The translations under genes were made by a program, and so were the position numbers. Below are positions 1 to 4,281 of a stretch of 6,180 nt of DNA, piece by piece. The notes below the pieces were generated by a model. That model saw only the letters and a program-made list of their open reading frames with translations. It did not search any database and was not told the origin of the DNA. The DNA is from an uncultured Chthonomonas sp. (lineage in GTDB: Bacteria; Armatimonadota; Chthonomonadetes; Chthonomonadales; CAJBBX01). The stretch covers positions 1-6,180 of the forward strand of contig CAISOI010000420.1 of the NCBI GenBank assembly GCA_903886985.1, given 5' to 3'. The stretch's first letter is position 1; every line of letters begins with the position of its first letter.

Positions 1-145
1 CTACTGAAGCATGATCAAGTTTGGTGTTTCCACCAAGATTGGTAGCGAAGTAGAGAAATCTGCCATGAAGGATTTGTACTCACTGACGTCAGGGCGGTGC
101 CAAACACGTTGCCTACTGTATTTTGACCGACCTTAAAGTAAGGTC
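1..145. other. Left edge without a recognisable gene; short inverted repeat
   Basis: No reading frame here resembles a known protein. One minus-strand frame stays open from about 135 to a TAG at 1-3, but it is only some 40 codons and has no start I trust. The right end carries a compact palindrome: arms of GACCTTA (129-135) and TAAGGTC (139-145) around a 3-base loop. A second overlapping repeat pairs TTTTGACC (121-128) with GGTCAAAA (142-149). The T-run lies before and the A-run after the hairpin on the plus strand, which is the wrong arrangement for a normal terminator, so its role is unknown. Confidence 0.4.
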
Positions 146-172
146 AAAAACGGATGCCGCGTTCTTCGCGGC
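146..172 (-). terminator. Terminator-like hairpin behind the decayed PEP-CTERM copy
   Basis: Read on the minus strand, a 6-bp GC stem (GCCGCG / CGCGGC, 156-172, 5-base loop) is followed after five bases by TTTTT (150-146). It sits just downstream of the stop of the decayed sorting-tag frame (188-190), the same place that the terminators of two intact PEP-CTERM genes occupy. The flanking AGCGCGGCC at 178-186 resembles the right arm of the terminator at 1664-1673 (AGCGCGGTCC). I infer that it is a degraded and partly rebuilt member of the same terminator family. Activity is uncertain because the T-run is detached from the stem. Confidence 0.45.
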
Positions 173-187
173 TGGGAAGCGCGGCCA

Positions 188-275
188 TTAATGAAAGAAT
201 TCAATTCCGCCCAGGGAGATGTCGCCCGCCCTCATTGCTATGGCACCCGGAGCAGGCAGTGTCGCGTGTTCAAGT
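188..275 (-). pseudogene. Decayed 3' end of a PEP-CTERM protein gene
   Basis: The minus strand encodes PAPGAIAMRAGDISLGGIEF and then stops at 188-190. This aligns without gaps to the sorting segment of the three intact genes (PEPGAIALGVGAFSLGGLAL). At the DNA level, 206-219 is identical to bases of the gene at 1698-2678 (TCCGCCCAGGGAGA), 240-250 is identical (ATGGCACCCGG), and the 20 bases between keep the same length. The key glutamate of the PEP motif is now alanine, charged residues break the hydrophobic segment, and the arginine run is lost. The upstream frame (to about 409) has no PEP-CTERM body and no signal peptide. Short patches near 467-497 and 515-546 may be remnants of the beta-propeller body (compare 4702-4756), but that match is weak. 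I read this as a dead paralogue. Confidence 0.6.
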
Positions 276-935
276 GAGCCTATGGATGGCAGTTGTAGCG
301 TTTGAGGAGAAAGACAAAGGAACCCTAAAGGTAGGCAAGCTTGCCGATTTGACCTATCCTCAGCGTCGATAGCATGACAATTCTGGAGGCTAATACACTT
401 ATGGCACACTGTCTGCTGACAGTCTTTGGAGAGGACTTTGTCTACAACGCGGAGAGGTTTAACATCGCTGTCCCAAACAATGTGTTGGTGAATTGGTTTG
501 CAGTCAACTCATTGGTGTTCAATGAAGTTCAATGGTGTTGAATTTTAAGTCATTGAAAAAGGTGACCGTCACGAAACTCGCAATTGCGGCTTAGCCGATC
601 AGGAACTTATGTTTTCCTTGGACTAAACGGCTCCAGACCTTTCCATAGGAGTCAATCGAATTGACTTCGGAAATACATCTACATATCTGCCCTGTATGTG
701 CGCGAGAATGGTGAACGATCACCCATTATAAAGCTGTATGGGGCGACTCAAATGGTCGCAAAACGTCCCGGCGGATCTTCGGAAGTCATTCCGTCCTCCT
801 CTCCAGAAAGGGTCCTGTATGGACCGGATACCTATATGACGGAGACTGCATAAACTATGTTCCATCACACTGATATTCTATCAAACTAGTTGAGATTTGT
901 AAAGCAATTCTGAAACTCCCGTGCTTCGTATCACC
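276..935. other. Long stretch without an intact gene
   Basis: No convincing intact coding region is visible on either strand. The left part may contain further debris of the decayed PEP-CTERM gene. A small hairpin pairs ACTGTC and GACAGT at 408-423. At 511-550 a phrase of about 20 bp is loosely repeated (ATTGGTGTTCAATG, then AATGGTGTTGAATT), with TTCAATGA (518-525) inverted as TCATTGAA (550-557). The stretch 661-873 has an interrupted short reading frame, listed separately. Confidence 0.5.
661..873 (+). pseudogene. Possible small zinc-ribbon-like ORF, interrupted by TGA
   Basis: A good ribosome binding site, AGGAG (647-651), stands nine bases before TTG 661. The frame opens with HLHICPVCAREW, which contains a C-x2-C pair as in zinc ribbons, then meets TGA at 712-714. 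The same frame then stays open to TGA 871-873. A second frame (665 to about 853) is also open over the same stretch, so a frameshift near 705-712 is another possible reading. I do not recognise the product and no second C-x2-C pair is visible. It may be a decayed small gene, a real 17-residue peptide, or chance. All other stops of accepted genes here are TAA or TAG, so stop-codon reassignment can be neither shown nor ruled out. Confidence 0.22.
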
Positions 936-964
936 TTGACAAACTGCAATGTAGGACTTACAAT
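936..964 (+). promoter_or_regulatory. Sigma-70-type promoter of the toxin-antitoxin operon
   Basis: A perfect -35 box TTGACA (936-941) is followed, after exactly 17 bases, by the -10 box TACAAT (959-964, one mismatch from TATAAT). Transcription would start near 970-972, about 30 bases before the antitoxin start codon. The match to the housekeeping consensus is the best in the window. Confidence 0.8.
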
Positions 965-972
965 GTAATTAC
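951..972. promoter_or_regulatory. Operator-like alternating palindrome over the -10 box
   Basis: TTAC (958-961), GTAA (965-968) and TTAC (969-972) follow one another, so the middle arm can pair with either neighbour. GTAATTAC (965-972) is a perfect palindrome. The direct repeat CAATGTA occurs at 947-953 and 961-967. The site covers the -10 box and the probable start of transcription. MazE-type antitoxins, alone or with MazF, repress their own promoters, and the E. coli mazEF promoter is known for an 'alternating palindrome'. Use as the autoregulatory operator is inference. Confidence 0.5.
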
Positions 973-1000
973 GATAGGTACGACTTAGGGAGCCAATATT

Positions 1001-1267
1001 GTGAGTACGACAGTTATGACGAAGCTGATCCGGATAGGCAACTCTCAGGGAATTCGGTTATCAAAGTCGATGATCGAACAGTCCGGCTTGAGTGGCGACT
1101 TGGAAATCGAGGCGCAGGAGGGTCAAATTATTATTCGTCGGCAGAAATCAGTTCGCCACAATTGGGATGAGCAATTCTTAGCGATGGCAGCAACAGGTGA
1201 AGACAGACTGCTTGATGGCGACACCCTGCCATCTACCCAATTTGAGGATGAAGAGTGGGAATGGTAG
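1001..1267 (+). CDS. mazE: MazE-type antitoxin (AbrB/SpoVT fold)
   Basis: This 88-residue protein is the antitoxin that binds and neutralises the downstream MazF-type RNase and should repress the shared promoter. The N-terminal part (about residues 7-48) has the swapped-hairpin AbrB/MazE DNA-binding signature, TKLIRIGNSQGIRLSK at residues 7-22, followed by a second strand pair ending in IIIRR. The C-terminal half is acidic and probably flexible, ending FEDEEWEW, as expected for the tail that wraps around MazF. The start is GTG at 1001, chosen because AGGGAG (987-992) lies eight bases upstream. ATG 1016 is a possible internal start but would have no ribosome binding site at the right distance. 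The stop TAG overlaps the toxin start, so the two are translationally coupled. Family assignment is firm; the symbol is by similarity. Confidence 0.88.
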   Translation: MSTTVMTKLIRIGNSQGIRLSKSMIEQSGLSGDLEIEAQEGQIIIRRQKSVRHNWDEQFLAMAATGEDRLLDGDTLPSTQFEDEEWEW

Positions 1268-1587
1268 CGCGGAGGTTTGATGTCTTCCTGGTCAATCTCG
1301 ATCCAACCGTAGGCAGTGAAAAAACAAAGAAAACTCGCCCCTGCTTAGTAATTTCTCCGGACGAAATGAACCGACACATTGCCACGGTGATTGTCGCGCC
1401 GATGACCACACAAGGGAAAGATTACCCAACGCGAATTCCCTGTGAATTTGATGGGCGAATTGGAAAGATCGTTTTAGATCAAATCCGAACTGTAGATAAA
1501 GCACGGCTTGTGAAACACCTTGGGACCATATCGGAGGTGGAACAGAAAGCGGTGTTGGCGGCAATAGTGGAGTTGTTTGCGGAGTAA
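1261..1587 (+). CDS. mazF: MazF-type mRNA interferase toxin
   Basis: A toxin of about 108 residues in the MazF/PemK family, a ribosome-independent RNase that cuts single-stranded RNA at short specific sequences. The conserved blocks appear in order: FDVFLVNLDPTVGSE (residues 6-20), TRPCLVISP (25-33), VAPMTTQGKDYP (45-56) and the LDQIRTVDKARL core. Arg26 and Thr49 line up with the catalytic Arg29 and Thr52 of E. coli MazF, so the enzyme looks intact. I chose ATG 1261 because MVARRFDVFLV fits the family N-terminus. GTG 1255 in the same frame would add two residues. The start lies inside the last codons of the antitoxin gene (7-bp overlap), ensuring co-translation. A terminator follows 50 bases after the TAA. 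The cleavage sequence cannot be read from the protein by eye. Confidence 0.92.
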   Translation: MVARRFDVFLVNLDPTVGSEKTKKTRPCLVISPDEMNRHIATVIVAPMTTQGKDYPTRIPCEFDGRIGKIVLDQIRTVDKARLVKHLGTISEVEQKAVLAAIVELFAE

Positions 1588-1637
1588 CTGTCATAACCCA
1601 GTTTTTTGACAATCCGAATGCACTTGATCTCGTCCTC

Positions 1638-1676
1638 AAAAAAGGACCGCACAGCCATATGGCAGCGCGGTCCTTT
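1638..1676. terminator. Bidirectional rho-independent terminator
   Basis: AAAGGACCGC (1641-1650) pairs perfectly with GCGGTCCTTT (1667-1676), and an inner palindrome GCCATATGGC (1654-1663) extends the stem. On the minus strand the stem runs into TTTTTT (1643-1638), giving a strong terminator 22 bases after the stop of the PEP-CTERM gene at 1698-2678. On the plus strand it ends the toxin-antitoxin operon with a weaker T-run. It is closely related to the terminator at 3304-3341. Confidence 0.88.
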
Positions 1677-1697
1677 CTGTAAGTTGGAGAGTAGTGA

Positions 1698-2678
1698 TTA
1701 TTTGCGTGAGTGGCGTCGTCTTCGCATCAGCGCAAGTCCGCCCAGGGAGAATGCTCCAACACCAAGGGCAATGGCACCCGGTTCTGGGACGGAGGATGAA
1801 CGAAAAACAATATGGGAATTACTGGTCCCGTTAACTATCTGTGTTGAAGTTCCGCCAGAACTGATGTATTCGATCTTATTGGCCTGTTCGTTGTAGACGC
1901 CGCCGGCATTGTCCGCAGCTAAGTTCCCGTTATTAAGAGTGGTCGCAAATGTATGGATCAACGAACCGCTTGCATCATATTCCAAAATGGAATGTGAAGA
2001 TCCAATATGTGATACATAGATGTTTCCCGAACTGTCTGCTTCCAAATCTATAATTCCACCAAGCCCTGTTGCACCAAAGACGCCCAATGAGGTCCCAGAT
2101 TGTGAATATCTTGAAAGCGTGCCGTCGGTGTCTGCAAAGACAAAATTATCACTACCATCTATGGCAAATGTCTGAATATTGTTATGAAGGGATGCAGTGA
2201 AGAAGGCGCTGTTGAAAGCGGAGTTGTTATGAAAGCTGCCGCTTGTATCGTAGTATCCCATTCCCGTACTAAAGCCAATGATTGTCCATAGCTTTCCCGT
2301 ACTGTCAAAATTCAAATCCGTACCAATCCCGGGGGGATAGACTCCAGTGGCAAAGGTGGACAGAGAACCTCCAGTGGTTATTTTGTAGAGTGCGGTTTGC
2401 GTAGAATTCATTGCGAAGGCGTTACCAGCAGCGTCGAAAGCAAGCGCCCCATTTCCGTTAAAGCTAGCACTGACGCCTTGAGAGGCGCCGTTGAAGGAAT
2501 CCCAGGATTGCAAACCGGACGAGTTGCTTACGTAGATGGATCCAAAAGTTTGAGCCTCGGACTTTACAGGGGAGATTATGCCAATTGAGACTAATCCGGC
2601 GATGGCTGCGGCTGAGGCGAATGCTGCGTAAAGGTGGACAGAGCGAGAGACCAGAGCCGCATTCATGTTGCGAGACAA
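1698..2678 (-). CDS. Secreted PEP-CTERM beta-propeller (NHL-like) protein
   Basis: A 326-residue exported protein. I place the start at TTG 2678-2676: AAGGA lies eight bases upstream, and the start region (ATCACA, start codon, TCT) matches that of the paralogue at 5235. An upstream GTG (2750) would prefix 24 residues with no signal-peptide character. The signal peptide ends near SEA|QTFG (residue 42). The body has NHL/SMP-30-like propeller repeats with the phrase 'D.aGn.y' (for example LAFDAAGNAFAM, LNFDSTGKLWTI, LEADSSGNIYVS, LAADNAGGVYNE), alternating with phrases such as ILEYDASGSLIHTF. The C-terminus (residues 294-326) is VPEPG, a hydrophobic segment and RRRR, the exosortase sorting signal. 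The gene is monocistronic, convergent with the toxin operon, and its paralogue lies at 4282-5235. Ligand and cellular role are unknown. The propeller suggests a binding or scaffold role at the cell surface. Confidence 0.88.
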   Translation of the reverse strand: MSRNMNAALVSRSVHLYAAFASAAAIAGLVSIGIISPVKSEAQTFGSIYVSNSSGLQSWDSFNGASQGVSASFNGNGALAFDAAGNAFAMNSTQTALYKITTGGSLSTFATGVYPPGIGTDLNFDSTGKLWTIIGFSTGMGYYDTSGSFHNNSAFNSAFFTASLHNNIQTFAIDGSDNFVFADTDGTLSRYSQSGTSLGVFGATGLGGIIDLEADSSGNIYVSHIGSSHSILEYDASGSLIHTFATTLNNGNLAADNAGGVYNEQANKIEYISSGGTSTQIVNGTSNSHIVFRSSSVPEPGAIALGVGAFSLGGLALMRRRRHSRK

Positions 2679-2698
2679 TGTGATATTCCTTAATTTCG

Positions 2699-2718
2699 AA
2701 AAAATGGCATATTGCCAT
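2699..2718 (-). promoter_or_regulatory. Leader hairpin with T-run before the propeller gene
   Basis: On the minus strand ATGGCA (2718-2713), a 3-base loop and TGCCAT (2709-2704) form a perfect 6-bp stem, directly followed by more Ts to 2699. It lies 20-40 bases before the TTG start. The shape is that of a weak intrinsic terminator inside the 5' leader, so attenuation is possible. A protein-binding palindrome is an equally good reading. The stem is short and has only two to three GC pairs. Confidence 0.35.
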
Positions 2719-2731
2719 AAAAGAGTGTTGC

Positions 2732-2760
2732 AAATTACACAGGATCGCACTCATTTCCAA
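2732..2760 (-). promoter_or_regulatory. Candidate promoter of the propeller gene
   Basis: Read on the minus strand, TTGGAA (2760-2755) and TAATTT (2737-2732) are separated by 17 bases and would start transcription just before the leader hairpin. The match to the housekeeping consensus is moderate (4 of 6 and 3 of 6), so this is a weak prediction. Its position fits well with the inverted repeat directly upstream. Confidence 0.28.
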
Positions 2761-2762
2761 AA

Positions 2763-2780
2763 CTGATTGACCCTAATCAG
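2763..2780. promoter_or_regulatory. Inverted repeat next to the candidate -35 box
   Basis: CTGATT (2763-2768) and AATCAG (2775-2780) are perfect 6-bp arms around GACCCT, 18 bp in all, abutting the candidate -35 box of the gene at 1698-2678. This is the usual position of an activator site. The octamer TGACCCTA overlapping it (2768-2775) also occurs at 5307-5314, upstream of the paralogue. A shared regulator is inference. Confidence 0.35.
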
Positions 2781-2994
2781 AATTGGAGAAAAGGAATGCA
2801 ATTTATACGCTGAACTTTTGAGTAGTTAAGAGCTTTAAACCGTTTGGGCGAGAGGTGATCAGATCTCGATCGGGTTCGAATAAGGACACCATTGTCGTGT
2901 GAATGTGGCAAAGTTGCCTGACCTGATTAGCCGCATAGTCAAGGATGCGTTACAGGAAGAAAAAATCTACGATGGGGCTTCATTGAACATAGAT

Positions 2995-3029
2995 ATGTGC
3001 GGACCATCGTGGTCACACATTATATGTGT
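2995..3029. repeat. Alternating palindrome ATGTG / CACAT / ATGTG
   Basis: ACACAT (3015-3020), TAT, ATGTGT (3024-3029) is a perfect 15-bp inverted repeat. Just to its left GACCA (3002-3006) pairs with TGGTC (3010-3014), and an outer ATGTG (2995-2999) can pair with the same CACAT (3016-3020). CACAT can therefore join either of two exclusive stems. No gene start is close by, so the function is unknown. Confidence 0.4.
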
Positions 3030-3125
3030 CAAGTTAGACAGCCAACCAAACAATTGATTGAACTGACATCCCAAAAAGATAGTGCAATGATCTGTTTATG
3101 ATCAACGCAGAATGTAAGATATGTA

Positions 3126-3175
3126 TTGGTCTCATTTTGCGCAATGGCGGGGGCCTAAGCAAGAATTGAGACCAA
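3126..3175. repeat. 50-bp element with perfect 9-bp terminal inverted repeats
   Basis: TTGGTCTCA (3126-3134) is exactly inverted as TGAGACCAA (3167-3175). The interior holds TTGCGCAA (3137-3144) and a G-rich GGCGGGGGCC, able to give a small inner stem. It could be a structured RNA, a tiny inverted-repeat element, or a terminator without a T-run. No flanking duplication is evident. Confidence 0.4.
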
Positions 3176-3303
3176 ATTGTCAAATTTTGAGCTTTCGGGA
3201 TTGCATTGAGCTCTCCGTTCAGCGACATATATATGATACAATGCGCCCATTAACCGTACATTAGATGTTCTGCTCATTTTATGACTATTTCAAGAAGTCA
3301 AAC

Positions 3304-3341
3304 AAAAAGACCGCCCAGCCAAGTTGGCTGCGCGGTCTTTT
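3304..3341 (-). terminator. Strong rho-independent terminator of the two-gene PEP-CTERM unit
   Basis: AAAAGACCGC (3305-3314) pairs with GCGGTCTTTT (3332-3341). Inside, CAGCCAA (3316-3322) pairs with TTGGCTG (3324-3330) around a single base, with only one C-C mismatch between the two stems. On the minus strand it is followed by TTTTT (3308-3304). It lies 21 bases after the stop at 3363. Compared with the terminator at 1638-1676, a G-C pair has become A-T on both arms, a compensatory change showing that the fold is maintained. Confidence 0.9.
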
Positions 3342-3362
3342 GAGGAGTTAGGTAAGTTGTGG

Positions 3363-4184
3363 TTACTTACGTAATCGACGTCGTCTTCGTACCAGCGCAA
3401 GTCCGCCAAGGGAGAATGCTCCAACACCAAGGGCAATTGCGCCTGGTTCAGGGACGGATGACGATGTGCTGTCAAACGTAATACCGCCAATGCCATTAGA
3501 AGCTTGCGGACCAGAACCACCGTACTTGTTAGTTCCTGAGATGACAAAGGTGTCACCGACCTTCGCATTCAGAATATCAAAAAAGTACCAGTCGCTGTTG
3601 CTGGGGCTGGATGGCTGCAAATAGGAATTAATCAGACCCGTGTTGGCACTTCCGCCGACGGTCTGTTTTACTCGTAGGTTATCCGGAGATATGTCTGGAA
3701 AGTCGGTATTATCTACGAGAATGCCAATACGAAAACTCTTGGCTTGCGACATTACGATACTTGCAAAATTATCTTCGCTGCCATTGCCAGTCGAACTGTA
3801 CCAAACTCCTGTTCTAACGGAACCGGAACCTGTGGGGTTGTCTATGCTGGAATAACCGCCATTGCCCGGAAATGTGCTCGTTGTCAGCCGTGCGACTGTG
3901 GCGTATGCCGGTGCGGATGAAATTGTACCGCCGGTCTGTATATAGTAACCGTCCGTGCCATAGATGTTATCGCCGTCACCGTCCAGTGTTTTTGTGACGC
4001 TGGAGGTGCGCCAGGACGCATGCGTGGTAAGGTCTGCGCCAACGAAACCGATGGTTTGTGCATGAACTGCACGGCTTGTTGCGGCAGAAACTGCCATCAC
4101 GCTGAATATCACTAAATTGGCAGCATAACACTTGCCTGTGTTGATTTTGCCGCGCAGTAAATTGTGTTTTATGTTATTGAACAC
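3363..4184 (-). CDS. Secreted PEP-CTERM protein with a body I do not recognise
   Basis: A 273-residue exported protein. It starts at GTG 4184, with AGGA ten bases upstream. An N-terminal basic stretch and a hydrophobic core (NLVIFSVMAVSAA) end near VHA|QTIG (residue 42), a likely signal-peptidase site of the same 'A|Q..G' form as in the two neighbours. The body (about 43-240) is rich in Gly, Ser, Thr and Asn with alternating strands, has a DGDGDN motif at about residues 69-74, and ends in GIGGITFDS. This suggests an all-beta, perhaps jelly-roll or calcium-binding fold, but I cannot name the family. The C-terminus (241-273) is SSSVPEPGAIALG, a hydrophobic stretch and an arginine run, nearly identical to the neighbours. 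It lies 97 bp behind the gene at 4282-5235 and is probably co-transcribed with it. Function is unknown beyond surface or matrix location. Confidence 0.85.
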   Translation of the reverse strand: MFNNIKHNLLRGKINTGKCYAANLVIFSVMAVSAATSRAVHAQTIGFVGADLTTHASWRTSSVTKTLDGDGDNIYGTDGYYIQTGGTISSAPAYATVARLTTSTFPGNGGYSSIDNPTGSGSVRTGVWYSSTGNGSEDNFASIVMSQAKSFRIGILVDNTDFPDISPDNLRVKQTVGGSANTGLINSYLQPSSPSNSDWYFFDILNAKVGDTFVISGTNKYGGSGPQASNGIGGITFDSTSSSVPEPGAIALGVGAFSLGGLALVRRRRRLRK

Positions 4185-4200
4185 GTTGTCTAATTCCTAT

Positions 4201-4260
4201 ATTGCAGTGCAATCTCTGGAACTCCCATTTGTCCATTGGAGTTGGTTGTCTTTCCAGAGA
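4201..4260 (-). promoter_or_regulatory. Intercistronic hairpin and palindrome between two PEP-CTERM genes
   Basis: TCTCTGGA (4213-4220) pairs with TCCAGAGA (4253-4260), and an inner stem pairs ACTCC (4221-4225) with GGAGT (4238-4242). Directly beside it, ATTGCA-G-TGCAAT (4201-4213) is a perfect 13-bp palindrome ending just before the ribosome binding site of the gene at 3363-4184. There is no T-run, so it should not terminate transcription. It may set relative mRNA stability or expression of the two genes, or be an operator for a separate promoter. Confidence 0.4.
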
Positions 4261-4281
4261 TTGCCAGTAATGGCGATGAGA

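Larger units (their letters stand above)
2781..3303. other. Intergenic region without a gene, rich in inverted repeats
   Basis: No supported coding region. A minus-strand frame from ATG 3228 has no ribosome binding site and an odd composition. The region holds two structured elements, at 2995-3029 and 3126-3175, and a copy of a diverged repeat at about 3233-3296 that recurs near 5688-5740. GGTTCGAAT at 2874-2882 looks like a tRNA T-loop, but its flanks do not pair. Confidence 0.5.

Noticed and set aside
154..372. Plus-strand 72-residue frame
   Set aside because: It is the opposite strand of the decayed PEP-CTERM tag and has no ribosome binding site or known motif.
1292..1639. Minus-strand 115-residue frame under the toxin gene
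   Set aside because: It is the antisense shadow of a strongly conserved MazF gene and crosses the terminator.
1606..1896. Plus-strand frame across the bidirectional terminator
   Set aside because: It is antisense to the conserved PEP-CTERM tail and runs through a strong hairpin.
2700..2720. Sigma-54 promoter (TGGCA...TGC), as reported for PEP-CTERM genes of some Proteobacteria
   Set aside because: The minus-strand phrase TGGCAATATGCCAT does not have the spacing of a -24/-12 promoter, and the other PEP-CTERM genes here lack one too.
2860..2895. tRNA-like GGTTCGAAT followed by GGACACCA
   Set aside because: The bases flanking the T-loop phrase do not pair as a T-stem, and no anticodon or acceptor stem can be built upstream.
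3034..3228. Minus-strand frame starting MSLNGEL
   Set aside because: No ribosome binding site, no recognisable motif, and it overlaps the inverted-repeat elements. Probably chance.
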